DNA of 64,000 nucleotides from Halopseudomonas litoralis (GCF_900105005.1 NZ_LT629748.1:930001-994000); one strand, 5' to 3'. Positions 9,900 through 18,834 are shown, counted from the first letter of the stretch. A program made the numbers and translations. Notes: generated from the letters alone by a model not told the origin.

Positions 9900-10907
9900 T
9901 CAGGGAGCGCAACTGCCAAGGGTCACCATGCCGTCGGCGTGTTCACAGCCAAGCCAGCTGGTCCAGCCCAGACGGCAGGCATTACCCGCACCCAGGCGCA
10001 GCTCATGAATTTCGTTCGGCTGCAGGTGCAGGCGGACGTCGTAGTCCAGAGGGGTACGCAACACGAAACGAATCAGTACACGCAACGGCTGGTTGTCACA
10101 GCCCGGCGGCAGAAAGTCGTGAAAACGCGCCCAGTCAAGATTGAGAATATGAATGCGAAACTTGCCGCCGCGATCACGCACACGCTCGCCGAGCACCAGG
10201 TTTTCACCGAGCATGCTGTTGCCCAGACCCAGCTGGCAGCGTTGCTCGTCGGGAATCTCCACCTCGCGCTCCAGGCATTGCTCGATGTGCAATTGCTCAT
10301 GCTTGAAGTAATAGCGCAGCACCGACTCGATCATCGCTGCCGACTGCGCGCGCAGGCTGAGCAACCCCAGATAGGGCAACAAGCGCTTCCAGTTCAGCTC
10401 AGTCGAATTGCGAATGGTGTCGCCGCTGAGCCCGATCAGCGAAAACAGCAGTGCAGACACCGAGTCGCGCGCGCCGGCGGAAAAGCGCGCGTGATAACGG
10501 TACTTCTGCCAGACCGGTAGCAGCAGCCGCTGCAACCGGTTGTTGAACAGATCCATGAACATGCGGGTAGGGTTGCCATCGGCACTATCTCCCAACGCCT
10601 GTTCGCCGTAGAAGGCTGGTAACGGCGAGCCGGCACCAAACAGGCTGACCAGGTTCACGCGCAGGCACGCGCGCAGCTCACCATGCTCTTCGAAATACCG
10701 CACCGACTCGATCTCGCTGCCGGGAAAGCCCATGCTCGGGTTTGCCTGCAATTCCAATCGTTCATACAGCGCCTCATCATCCAGATCAGGATGCGCATGC
10801 CGCAGTCGCTCCAACACCAGTTGTATGCCTTGAAACAGGCTGTACTCACGGATATTACGTGCGATTGGGGTCAAAGCAGGGGCTGTTGCCCCATCCGTGG
10901 CGGCCAT
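9900..10907 (-). CDS. tssG: Type VI secretion baseplate protein TssG
   Basis: TssG is a wedge component of the T6SS baseplate, binding TssF and TssK. The 335-residue length is usual for the family, and conserved patches such as LVSLFGAGSPLPAFY and FMDLFNNRL are visible. The ATG at 10907 overlaps the end of tssF by 37 bases, which suggests coupled translation of the two wedge subunits. No membrane segment or signal peptide is seen, in keeping with a cytoplasmic structural protein. Confidence 0.95.
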   Translation of the reverse strand: MAATDGATAPALTPIARNIREYSLFQGIQLVLERLRHAHPDLDDEALYERLELQANPSMGFPGSEIESVRYFEEHGELRACLRVNLVSLFGAGSPLPAFYGEQALGDSADGNPTRMFMDLFNNRLQRLLLPVWQKYRYHARFSAGARDSVSALLFSLIGLSGDTIRNSTELNWKRLLPYLGLLSLRAQSAAMIESVLRYYFKHEQLHIEQCLEREVEIPDEQRCQLGLGNSMLGENLVLGERVRDRGGKFRIHILNLDWARFHDFLPPGCDNQPLRVLIRFVLRTPLDYDVRLHLQPNEIHELRLGAGNACRLGWTSWLGCEHADGMVTLGSCAP

Positions 10908-12661
10908 TGATAAACCTCTCCCTTGGTACTCTTGACCCGCAACTCGTGGTAGGAGTTGAGGCTGGCGTAAAGCGCGAAAAATTCGTTGAGAACGGAGGCG
11001 AACACAAACAGGTCGCCTTCGCCCAGATAGCCATCGGCATCCATGATCAGCTCGGTGCGGATGCCCCGGACCGGCAGGCCGCGATGCAGCCGGTCGACAT
11101 GGCTATGGCTGATACCTTTCAATCCGCCGAGCAGGCGTTTGCTGACCTTGGCGGCGTGTTGATCGGTATGGCGTGGCAGGTCGTAGGTCTCGAGAACCAC
11201 CTTGAGCGCCTCGACGTTCGACAATGACAGGTAGTTCAGCGACATGTTGCTGATCAGTTTCCACAGAAAGTCCCGGTTCAGCGGTGGTGCATGGCACGGC
11301 GTCACTGCGCTGATATTGCGAAAGCCGAGAAACTCGGGCGTGCCTTCACAGGATCGGCATATATCACCGAGCGCCAGTTTCAGCGGCAGGTTCTGATTGG
11401 TGCAGGTCAGCTCGATGGACAGCGTCTCGTGATGCTCCTGGCTGTACAGGCCGAAGCTGAGGTAGGTTTCCAATCCATCGCCCACCGGAGAGGCATACTG
11501 GCGCACGCTGTAATGCGGGCGAGCTGCTTCGGCGCCGAAGCTGGTGTCGTGCTCGAAGGATTCGAAAGGTACATATTCTTCGTACCCCAGGCCGCTGGGC
11601 TTCCAGCCGGTCACCTTGTCGATGGAAAAGACACCGCAGTGGCGATTGCCGTAGGCGGCGGGGCGCAGCAGATAATGATCCTGACGCCCATCCAGTCGGA
11701 TGGGCGTCGCATCATGTGTGAACAGGTTGACGATAGGTGTGCAATACAGCCGTACGTTATCTACCGATGGCCGGATGCGCTGTTCCCCGGCCTTGGTAAT
11801 GTTGCAACGCAGCTCCAGGCCCCCGGCTTGTTTCAACAGCGCATCAGGGAGGCGTTGTAGCACGTTCAGTCCGAGGATATCGACAAACAGGAACTTTTCC
11901 TGGAAGGCGAAATACTCCTGGATGTAGCGATAGCCGCGGAAGGTGTTGAGCGGATAGGGCACCATCGATTCCTCATCCGCAAAACCCACTGGCTGCACCT
12001 GCTCCGGGCCCAGGTGCAGCATCCGCGGCGAGACCTCGGTGGGCAATGACAGGGGCGCCCCATCGCGGTCGAGCAGCACCAGCTCGATACTCTCCAGATT
12101 GCGCACCAGGCCGAGCAGCAGCATCTGGCTGATATAGCGCTCGCCAGCGAAATGCAGCCGCAATTGCCGAAGATTGACATCGATTAGACTGCCGGGGGCG
12201 GTCATCATCAGTTGCAGGTTCAGCAGGGCGCCTTTGCCCTTGATCGAGTAGTCCAGCGCATGCATTGCCAGCGGCAGTACTTCGGTAGCGTAATTGGTAC
12301 GAAAACGGCAGTTGACCCCATCCACTTGCTTGGATTCCACCGGGGTATTGCGCGGCACCACCAGCGACTCACCGGCATGGCGCAACGGGTCGAACTGCAG
12401 GATGCTCATGGCCGGCAGCGGCCGCATGTAGTTTGGCCACAGCAGATGCATCAGTGAATGGGTCAGCTCCGGCAGCTCGTCATCAAGCTTCTGCCGCAGC
12501 CGTCCGGTGAGAAAGGCAAATCCTTCGAGCAGGCGTTCGACATCCGGGTCCTTGCCGCTCTGACCGAGGAAGGGTGCAAGCGCGGGGCTGCGCTCGGCAA
12601 AGCGTTTGCCGAGTTGCCGCAACGCGGACAGTTCACTCTGGTAATAATGGTTGAACGACAC
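10871..12661 (-). CDS. tssF: Type VI secretion baseplate protein TssF
   Basis: TssF is the second wedge protein of the T6SS baseplate, distantly related to phage gp6. The protein is 596 residues, near the family norm, and opens with the characteristic FNHYYQSELSALRQLGKRFA. The only sensible start is a GTG at 12661 with a weak ribosome site, so translation may be lower than for its neighbours or depend on coupling. It follows the PAAR gene by 37 bases and overlaps tssG at its 3' end. Confidence 0.95.
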   Translation of the reverse strand: MSFNHYYQSELSALRQLGKRFAERSPALAPFLGQSGKDPDVERLLEGFAFLTGRLRQKLDDELPELTHSLMHLLWPNYMRPLPAMSILQFDPLRHAGESLVVPRNTPVESKQVDGVNCRFRTNYATEVLPLAMHALDYSIKGKGALLNLQLMMTAPGSLIDVNLRQLRLHFAGERYISQMLLLGLVRNLESIELVLLDRDGAPLSLPTEVSPRMLHLGPEQVQPVGFADEESMVPYPLNTFRGYRYIQEYFAFQEKFLFVDILGLNVLQRLPDALLKQAGGLELRCNITKAGEQRIRPSVDNVRLYCTPIVNLFTHDATPIRLDGRQDHYLLRPAAYGNRHCGVFSIDKVTGWKPSGLGYEEYVPFESFEHDTSFGAEAARPHYSVRQYASPVGDGLETYLSFGLYSQEHHETLSIELTCTNQNLPLKLALGDICRSCEGTPEFLGFRNISAVTPCHAPPLNRDFLWKLISNMSLNYLSLSNVEALKVVLETYDLPRHTDQHAAKVSKRLLGGLKGISHSHVDRLHRGLPVRGIRTELIMDADGYLGEGDLFVFASVLNEFFALYASLNSYHELRVKSTKGEVYQWPPRMGQQPLL

Positions 12662-12698
12662 TATGCATCCCTGTGTAGTGGTGAAGGGTGGGCCGGCA

Positions 12699-12971
12699 TC
12701 AGCCGATGATCACCGTTCCGGATCCCGCGATGACGGTATTGCCGTGGTTTCCAGTACTGCCCAGCACCGCGGCGGGCTTGCCATTGACCAGCACCGTTGC
12801 GCTGGTAGCGCCAACCAGACTGGCACCGCATGCGGTTGGGTCGCCCATGCGCGCCGCCGGCATGCCATCAATGAGCACGTCAGCCGAACCTGCGGCGATG
12901 GGGTTGTTGCCGTGGCCCGTCTTCGGGCAGACAGTGGGGTCGCCCAGACGGGCGGCGGGTTTACCTGACAT
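12699..12971 (-). CDS. PAAR-domain spike-tip protein
   Basis: PAAR proteins cap the VgrG spike of the T6SS and recruit effectors. This 90-residue protein is a bare PAAR domain without an effector extension. It begins SGKPAARLGDPTVCPKTGHG, repeats PAARMGDPTACG near residues 38-49, and shows a third related unit, VNGKPAAVLGS, near 62-72. Zinc-binding Cys and His residues are present. The gene lies inside the structural operon between tssE and tssF, nine bases after tssE. It is therefore probably a structural or cargo-adaptor tip rather than a stand-alone effector. No VgrG is encoded in the window. Confidence 0.93.
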   Translation of the reverse strand: MSGKPAARLGDPTVCPKTGHGNNPIAAGSADVLIDGMPAARMGDPTACGASLVGATSATVLVNGKPAAVLGSTGNHGNTVIAGSGTVIIG

Positions 12972-12980
12972 GGATATCTC

Positions 12981-13385
12981 CTATTCGACCTGTACCTTGC
13001 CGCTGCCATCCAGGCGTGCGGAAAAGTTCACATTGCACTTCAGACCCTCCACCTCCAGCCGACCTTCGATGGCAAAGGCGAGGTTCAGCGGATCATGGTC
13101 CCGGGGCAGGGCCAAGACCCTCACCTGGGACAAGCGAGGCTCATGAACCTCGATGAAGCGTTCGATGGCGAGTCGCGCCTGCTGCAATGAATCATGCAGA
13201 GACAGGCGCATGTCGTTGAGATCGGGCAGTCCGTAGTCGGGCAGGGTCAGCACGCTGCCGGCGCGGGTGCTCAGCATTTTGGACAGGTGACAGGCCACCG
13301 AGTCCATCCCTGCCTGTTGCAACCCCCAGCCGACACGGTGTGCAGACTCACCGCCAATACGTTCGAACAGACTGCCGTAGCCCAT
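12981..13385 (-). CDS. tssE: Type VI secretion baseplate protein TssE (gp25-like)
   Basis: TssE is the gp25/lysozyme-fold baseplate protein that nucleates sheath polymerisation. The 134 residues include the typical gp25 pieces LTLPDYGLPDLNDM and EPRLSQVRV. The start is six bases after the tssC stop, within the sheath and baseplate sub-operon. No catalytic lysozyme residues are expected or claimed for this structural family. Confidence 0.95.
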   Translation of the reverse strand: MGYGSLFERIGGESAHRVGWGLQQAGMDSVACHLSKMLSTRAGSVLTLPDYGLPDLNDMRLSLHDSLQQARLAIERFIEVHEPRLSQVRVLALPRDHDPLNLAFAIEGRLEVEGLKCNVNFSARLDGSGKVQVE

Positions 13386-13391
13386 TACTGA

Positions 13392-14870
13392 TTACTCCTT
13401 GTCCAGCTTGCCCACCAGCGACAGGGTGAAATCGGCACCCATGTACTTGAAGTGCGGACGAACGCTGAGAGTGACCCGATACCAGCCCGGCTCGCCATCC
13501 ACATCGGCAACGTTGATCTGCGCGGCGCGCAGCGGGCGGCGGCCGCGTACCTCCGGGTTGGGGTTGTCCTGGTCGGCGACGTACTGACGGATCCAGCGGT
13601 TGAGTTCCAGCTCCAGGTCGGTACGCTCCTTCCAGGAGCCGATCTGCTCGCGCTGCAATACCTTCAGGTAATGCGCCAGGCGGTTGACGATGAACATGTA
13701 GGGCAGCTGTGTGCCGAGACGGTGGTTCAGTTCGGCTGTCTTGCCTTCCTCGGAGTTGCCGAAAAATTTGGCTTTCTGTGTCGAGTTGGCAGAGAAGAAG
13801 GCAGCATTGTCGCTGCCTTTGCGCATGGTCAGCGCGATGAAGCCCTCGTCGGCCAGCTCGTACTCGCGGCGGTCCGAGACCAGCACTTCGGTGGGGATCT
13901 TGGTCTCGATTTCACCCATGCTTTCGAAGTGGTGCAGCGGCAGGTCATCGACCGCACCACCGCTCTGCGGCCCGATGATGTTCGGGCACCAGCGGAACTT
14001 GGCGAAACTCTCGGTCAGCCGGGTGGCGAAGGTGAACGCGGTATTGCCCCACAGATAATGCTCGTGGCTGTTGGCGACGTTTTCCTTGTAGACGAAGCTT
14101 TTCACCGGATTGTCTTCGGGGTCATAGGGATTACGCAGCAGGAAACGCGGCAGTGTCAGGCCAACGTAACGTGCATCTTCGCGTTCGCGGAAGCCCTGCC
14201 ACTTGGCAAACTGCGGACCTTCGAAGTGATCCTTCAGATCCTTGATGTCAGGCAACCCGGTGAAGCTTTCCAGGCCGAAGAAGCGCGGGCCGGCGGCAGC
14301 GATGAAGGGTGCATGGGCCATGCTTGCAACACTGGCTACGTGCTGCAGGGTCTTGATGTCCTGAGAGCTCGGATCAAAGAAATAGTTGGCAATCAGGGCG
14401 CCGACAGGCTGACCACCGAACTGACCGTACTCTGCGGTATAGACGTGCTTGTACAGGCCGGACTGAACAATTTCCGGGCTGTCTTCGAAGTCGTCGAGCA
14501 GGTCCTGTTTGGAGGCGTTGATCATCTCGAACTTGATGTTCTCGCGGAAGTCCGTGCGGTCGACCAGCAGCTTCAGGCCGCGCCAGGAGGATTCCAGCGC
14601 CTGGAAATTGGCGTGGTGAAGAATCTCATCCATCTGCTGACTGAGCTTGGCATCGATTTCGGCGATCATTCGATCGACCATGGCTTTCTTGACCGGCTCC
14701 TTGTCATTCTGCGGCTTCAGCAATTCTTCGATGAAGGCGGACACGCCACGACGGGCGATGCCGTAGGCCTCGTCGTCTGGTGTGAGACGGGTCTCGGCGA
14801 TGATGCGGTCGAGAATGCTGGCGTCTTCGCTGGCGCTGGGTGCGGCGATGGCGGTTGTCTGGGTGCTCAT
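13392..14870 (-). CDS. tssC: T6SS contractile sheath large subunit TssC (VipB)
   Basis: TssC forms the contractile sheath with TssB. The 492-residue length is standard. Conserved stretches include DEILHHANFQALESSWRGL near residues 80-98 and a C-terminal VTLSVRPHFKYMG near 468-480. It is encoded 18 bases after tssB, so the two sheath subunits are made from the same transcript at matched levels. The protein is cytoplasmic and is the substrate of ClpV recycling through its partner TssB. Confidence 0.97.
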   Translation of the reverse strand: MSTQTTAIAAPSASEDASILDRIIAETRLTPDDEAYGIARRGVSAFIEELLKPQNDKEPVKKAMVDRMIAEIDAKLSQQMDEILHHANFQALESSWRGLKLLVDRTDFRENIKFEMINASKQDLLDDFEDSPEIVQSGLYKHVYTAEYGQFGGQPVGALIANYFFDPSSQDIKTLQHVASVASMAHAPFIAAAGPRFFGLESFTGLPDIKDLKDHFEGPQFAKWQGFREREDARYVGLTLPRFLLRNPYDPEDNPVKSFVYKENVANSHEHYLWGNTAFTFATRLTESFAKFRWCPNIIGPQSGGAVDDLPLHHFESMGEIETKIPTEVLVSDRREYELADEGFIALTMRKGSDNAAFFSANSTQKAKFFGNSEEGKTAELNHRLGTQLPYMFIVNRLAHYLKVLQREQIGSWKERTDLELELNRWIRQYVADQDNPNPEVRGRRPLRAAQINVADVDGEPGWYRVTLSVRPHFKYMGADFTLSLVGKLDKE

Positions 14871-14888
14871 GCTTGCGTCCTTGTGTGA

Positions 14889-15395
14889 TCAGGCGTCCGG
14901 TGTCTGTTGCTGGGCCAGGCCCAGTTCGGCGAGTACGCGCTCTCTGGAATCGTCATCGCTGAGCACGCTTTCGATAGCCTTGCGAAATGCCGGGGCGTTG
15001 CCCAGTGGACCTTTCAATGCGACCAGGGCATCACGCAGTTCCATCAGTTTGCGCAGCTCCGGTACCTGGTCTACCAGACTGGTCGGGTTGAAATCCTTCA
15101 TCGAATTGATCTGCAGGTTGACCGCGAGATCTTCACGGGTCGCCTCGTCCTGTAACCGGTTGGGCACGTTGAAAGTCAGGTTCAGTTCCTGCTTGGCCAG
15201 CACTTCGTCAAAGGTAGCCTTGTCGATGGCGATGGGTTTGCGATCCTCGATATTCCGGTCGTCCTCGCGCTGGGTGAAATCACCCAGCACCATCAACTTC
15301 AGGGGCAGTTCGATTTCGTCCGAAGCGCCGTCGGTGTCGGGTTTGAACGTGACGTTGATGCGTTCCTTGGGTGCTACTGTGCCTTCTTTGGCCAT
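14889..15395 (-). CDS. tssB: T6SS contractile sheath small subunit TssB (VipA)
   Basis: TssB pairs with TssC in the contractile sheath. The 168 residues match the family length. They include PLKLMVLGDFTQRED near 30-44 and a helical C-terminal region ending in a low-complexity tail. The gene lies between tssA and tssC with short gaps (18 bases on each side). It is a reliable marker that the cluster encodes a contractile T6SS. Confidence 0.97.
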   Translation of the reverse strand: MAKEGTVAPKERINVTFKPDTDGASDEIELPLKLMVLGDFTQREDDRNIEDRKPIAIDKATFDEVLAKQELNLTFNVPNRLQDEATREDLAVNLQINSMKDFNPTSLVDQVPELRKLMELRDALVALKGPLGNAPAFRKAIESVLSDDDSRERVLAELGLAQQQTPDA

Positions 15396-15413
15396 TCTGT
15401 TTCTCCGCTACTT

Positions 15414-16988
15414 TTATGGCCCGAGGGCCTTGTTCAGTACCGCCTCGAAATCGAGATGGCACAGCCGGTGGAAGATCTCTTCCCTGCGATCACGCACAAG
15501 CTGACTCTGCGGTAGCAATTCACAGCAGGCATACAACAGACGCAGTACTTCCAGATTGAGAGTGGGTTCCCATTTTTCCAGTCCCGAGGTCTGAAGCATC
15601 TGTTGCAGGGCATCGAGCCGGGCGTAGGCGATTTCATGCTGGCGAGCCTGGAAACACAGTCGGGCTTCGGCCAGCTGCCAGTAGAAACGTGCACGTTCAC
15701 TATGGCTCTGGCGGGTGCCTTGCATCAGCAATTGCATGGCTGAACGCAGGCCCTCCTGACGCAGCAGTGCCAATGCCTCCTGCAATGCAAGATCCCAGGG
15801 CGCAGCTGTCTGCGTTGTGGTATCGCAGCTGGTGGTTTGCGTGGTCACGCTGGCAGCCATTACGCGGACGGCCAGCCACTGGCGGGTATCACTGTCGGCA
15901 AAAGGTTCGCCATCATGAAAACGCAATTCATCCAGGCCCGGCAGACGCGCCAGCAGATGACGAAGCTGGGATTCGAGCTCCTGCATGGCGGGTTGGGCGT
16001 CCAGTGCCTCAAGGCAGCGCCAGGCCAGATGCTGCCCGCTCAGCCAGAAGGGCGCGCGGTTGAGACTGGCTTCAACCTCAACCAGTAGTGACGTGTATTG
16101 ACCCTGATTGAAACGCTCCTGATACGCTTTCAGCCGGTCGGCCGGCAGGTTGCGCAGACCGGTGATCTGCTCGGCGTCATGTTCAGGCAGGCTGCCTATC
16201 GGTAACCATAATAAAGTGCGTGCCAGTCGGATCGCGCGGGCGTCTCCGGGATGCTGGTGTAACCACCAGGCGGTCAGCGGACGAGTCCGATCCTGTAATG
16301 CGCGCAAGCTGCGATGGGCATCACGGTTATCGACGATGGGGGCGTCGACTGACCCTGGGGCTTCGGTTGTCGCAGATGGTGCCGGTCGACTGGCGCTCGG
16401 CGTCGATGGCACCGGCGCTGTGGGTTCGGCCTGTGGAGCCGCCTCGGCGCGTTTGGCCAGTTCATCTATGCGCCGGTACAGTGGCATGAGCTGTGGCGCT
16501 GCTTCATTCAGATGTTTTGCAAACAGACTATCGAGTACGCGCAGGTGGGAAGCGATAGTATTGAAGGCGGGCAACTGCTCGGCATCGGGAGCCTGTTCTC
16601 CCAGCACCTGCTCGAGCCGGCTGCAAAGCCAGTCGATAGCCGCTGAGCGGGTGCGGATTCTGGATGGATGCAGTTCCTGCCAATGCTGAGTGCATGCGTG
16701 ACGCAGCATGCCAAGTCCGGCGGCCAGGCCGGCGAAGCTCTCGGTATGGTACAGACTCCAGACCAGCCAGCAGGTGACCCGCAGATCCTTGGACTGTGTT
16801 TGCAGCAGTAACTCTGCACCCTCGCGAATGATCGACCAGTCGGTTCCGGTGGTGCGATGAACCGAGGTGTCCTTGGCCAGTTCTTCTTCCAGGGCTTCGA
16901 ATTCGGGAGTATAGCGGGTGTCTTCACCTGCGAAGTTATGTTCTTCAACCGGTAATTCAAACAGATCGATGTAATATTGATCAAGCAT
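15414..16988 (-). CDS. tssA: Type VI secretion assembly protein TssA (long form)
   Basis: TssA primes and steadies baseplate and sheath growth. From the ATG at 16988 the protein is 524 residues, with an AAGGA site about ten bases upstream. The N-terminal ImpA region (about 30-170) is followed by a Pro/Ala/Ser/Thr-rich linker near 205-245 and a long helical C-terminal region, as in H2-type TssA. An in-frame start at 17078 adds 30 residues of basic sequence with no family support and is rejected. tssA is the first gene of the operon, so the promoter should lie in the roughly 415 bases upstream. Confidence 0.92.
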   Translation of the reverse strand: MLDQYYIDLFELPVEEHNFAGEDTRYTPEFEALEEELAKDTSVHRTTGTDWSIIREGAELLLQTQSKDLRVTCWLVWSLYHTESFAGLAAGLGMLRHACTQHWQELHPSRIRTRSAAIDWLCSRLEQVLGEQAPDAEQLPAFNTIASHLRVLDSLFAKHLNEAAPQLMPLYRRIDELAKRAEAAPQAEPTAPVPSTPSASRPAPSATTEAPGSVDAPIVDNRDAHRSLRALQDRTRPLTAWWLHQHPGDARAIRLARTLLWLPIGSLPEHDAEQITGLRNLPADRLKAYQERFNQGQYTSLLVEVEASLNRAPFWLSGQHLAWRCLEALDAQPAMQELESQLRHLLARLPGLDELRFHDGEPFADSDTRQWLAVRVMAASVTTQTTSCDTTTQTAAPWDLALQEALALLRQEGLRSAMQLLMQGTRQSHSERARFYWQLAEARLCFQARQHEIAYARLDALQQMLQTSGLEKWEPTLNLEVLRLLYACCELLPQSQLVRDRREEIFHRLCHLDFEAVLNKALGP

Positions 16989-17403
16989 GTTTACATCAGT
17001 CCTTGATAAAAGATGAATTCTTTCATTACCCGGTGAAGTGGGCCTGGCAAATATGAATCTGCGCAGGAAGTTGCGCACTTCAATTGTGCAGCAAGTTGCG
17101 CAATTCAGTTGAAGACGGCTCGTATGCTAGTGATGAGAGGGTTGCTATTCAAGGCGAATAATGTGAACTGAGTTGCTTTATGAGAAATTAGTGTCGTATG
17201 GCAATAGCTATGAGGTGCGCAGCGTAGACAGCTGTATGCGAGTTGCGGCAGGGTGATGCTGTTCTGTTTTCTGGATGTTTAATGCGAATGGGTTATTGAG
17301 TGTTATATATGAAAGTGGTTGGTTGTTTATATGCTATGGCTAGGGGGTGTGGGGGGGCTTCGTAATTGTTTTATTTATAGTGAAGTGCGTCACAAGTTGT
17401 ATG
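16989..17403 (-). promoter_or_regulatory. AT-rich leader upstream of the T6SS operon
   Basis: No coding frame with family support is seen in this 415-base gap, which is visibly richer in A and T than its neighbours. It must contain the promoter of the tssA-tssM operon and the 3' region of the preceding lipoprotein gene. Two imperfect tandem repeats built on TTGCGCA lie at 17068-17111. A clear GG-N10-GC sigma-54 element was looked for on the minus strand and not found, so the promoter type stays open. Confidence 0.5.
17068..17111. repeat. Tandem imperfect repeats upstream of tssA
   Basis: Two 19-base copies at 17068-17086 and 17093-17111 share 17 of 19 positions (AAGTTGCGCANTTCANTTG). They start 25 bases apart. 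The second contains the perfect palindrome TTGCGCAA at 17096-17103. They lie about 80-125 bases before the tssA start, a plausible place for activator binding. Confidence 0.7.
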
Positions 17404-18330
17404 TTAATTGCTTGTTTCGCACTCCAGTTTTGTGCAGGAAGCGGGCTTGCTGGCTGACTCGCTGCATTCTCTGGCCATTGCCGCCTGAGCAGGACACCCG
17501 AGATCTTCCAGTCCGGTAGCCAGATTGTTCCAGCCTGGCTGGAATTCAGGAAAGTCATTCACCAGGCGCTGGAATTGCTCCACAGCCGCGTGTTTGTCGT
17601 TGAGTGCCCAGCGGGTGTTGCCCAATCCCAGGCGGGCTGTCGGTTGCTCTGGCCATTCAGTTGTCGCACGCTCATAGGAGCGCAAGGCGCTTTGCAAACG
17701 TCCGGTCTGTTCCAGGTCGCTGGCGGCTTTCAGATAGCTCAGTGGTTTGACGGTGGCAGGTAGCTGGCCCGGTGGGAGCATGACCCTCGCCCATCGGTCG
17801 GCTCTTTCCCAGGTGCGCAGGAAGACCTTGAATGGTTCTTTCTGAGCAGAGTTCAGGCCACTGTGCACTATCATCTGTTCGGCGGTAAGGTCATAGCCAA
17901 TCACCACGGCGTAGTGCCATTGTGGATACCAGTCGAACGCCAGATTCTGCATCACCAGCACCGGGTTTCCCGCGTTCAATTCGCTCAGAATAGCCTCGAG
18001 TTTCTTTTCCAGCGGATATACCAGCAGATCCCGCTCACGGGCGGCGGATATCATTTCAATCTGCAAGGTACCATTGCGCTCGGGCAGGTAGACGCGGTCC
18101 TTCAGCTCATCGGGTGTGGCCGCAATGTCGCGGTGATTCAGCACCATTGCCAGGGAGGCGGGGCCACATTGATAGGCGTCCTGGGCATGGAAGGGTACGT
18201 TGTCGAGCATGACCCTGTCGGGAAACTGGGAAAGGGTGGCTGCATCAGGCACCATGGGTGCGCGCCCGGCGCAGGCTGACAGGAGAACTGTCAGTCCGAG
18301 CAGGGCGGCAATACGGAACGGAAACCGCAC
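17404..18330 (-). CDS. Lipoprotein with C39-like cysteine peptidase domain and TPR-like tail (PA2778 family)
   Basis: The 308-residue protein starts at a GTG and has a signal peptide ending in LSAC (Cys20), so it should be an envelope lipoprotein. A papain-like C39 peptidase domain follows. It has the catalytic Cys in the motif DAYQCGPASLAMVLNH (about residues 50-65) and a candidate His in WHYAVVIGYD (about 137-146). Residues of about 200-285 look like tetratricopeptide helices. The extreme C-terminus is unusually rich in Cys (four in the last thirty residues). It is encoded three bases after its small membrane partner. Neighbouring C39 domains usually cut double-glycine leader peptides, but this is not an ABC exporter fusion and its substrate is unknown. 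Confidence 0.85.
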   Translation of the reverse strand: MRFPFRIAALLGLTVLLSACAGRAPMVPDAATLSQFPDRVMLDNVPFHAQDAYQCGPASLAMVLNHRDIAATPDELKDRVYLPERNGTLQIEMISAARERDLLVYPLEKKLEAILSELNAGNPVLVMQNLAFDWYPQWHYAVVIGYDLTAEQMIVHSGLNSAQKEPFKVFLRTWERADRWARVMLPPGQLPATVKPLSYLKAASDLEQTGRLQSALRSYERATTEWPEQPTARLGLGNTRWALNDKHAAVEQFQRLVNDFPEFQPGWNNLATGLEDLGCPAQAAMARECSESASKPASCTKLECETSN

Positions 18331-18333
18331 CGG

Positions 18334-18738
18334 TTAGCGGTTGATGCAGTTGACGAATTTGAAGACATTGGTGGCGCAGAGCATGTCGGTGATGATGAAG
18401 ATCACCAGAAACAATACGATCACCCCAAGCACACCGGCACCAGCGGGTGCTTCATCCAGCTGGGCATTGAAATGAGCCAGCTCGTCAGCGGTCAGGCTGT
18501 TGATGCGTTGCTCAACCTGTTCGGGAGAAACGCCCATGCTGGCAAGCTTGTCCTGTACGGCCTCGTCGTCCAACATCGATTTGAGCTGATCGCGATCGAC
18601 ACTGAGTTGTTCAGAGGCGATCACTTCGTGTGTGCCGACCATGGAGGCTTGGGCATGGATGCTGGCCATGCTGGTGAGCATGAATAACGTGGCCATGACG
18701 ATGGCCAGATAGCGGCGAGTGACGGAAGTTTGCTTCAT
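18334..18738 (-). CDS. Small exported membrane protein, PA2779 family
   Basis: The 134-residue protein has an N-terminal signal or anchor segment (about 10-30). A helical acidic middle follows, containing MGVSPEQVEQRINSLTADEL (about 68-87), then a strong hydrophobic segment (GVLGVIVLFLVIFIITDML, about 102-120) near the C-terminus. The ATG at 18738 has AGGAG nine bases upstream and is preferred to a TTG at 18747. It is paired with the C39-like lipoprotein gene, as PA2779 is with PA2778 in Pseudomonas aeruginosa. The function of the pair is unknown; a substrate or partner role is inference. Confidence 0.8.
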   Translation of the reverse strand: MKQTSVTRRYLAIVMATLFMLTSMASIHAQASMVGTHEVIASEQLSVDRDQLKSMLDDEAVQDKLASMGVSPEQVEQRINSLTADELAHFNAQLDEAPAGAGVLGVIVLFLVIFIITDMLCATNVFKFVNCINR

Positions 18739-18834
18739 GGGGGACAACTCCTGGGTTAGCTTCTTGCGTTCGTTTTTTGGGTCAACCCTTGCAACATCTC
18801 CTGTGACCGCACAACGCCCTTGCGGTTCCGGTTG

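Noticed and set aside
16989..17403. A sigma-54 promoter for tssA
   Set aside because: No GG-N10-GC arrangement was found on the minus strand at a suitable place, although an Sfa-type activator is encoded in the operon.
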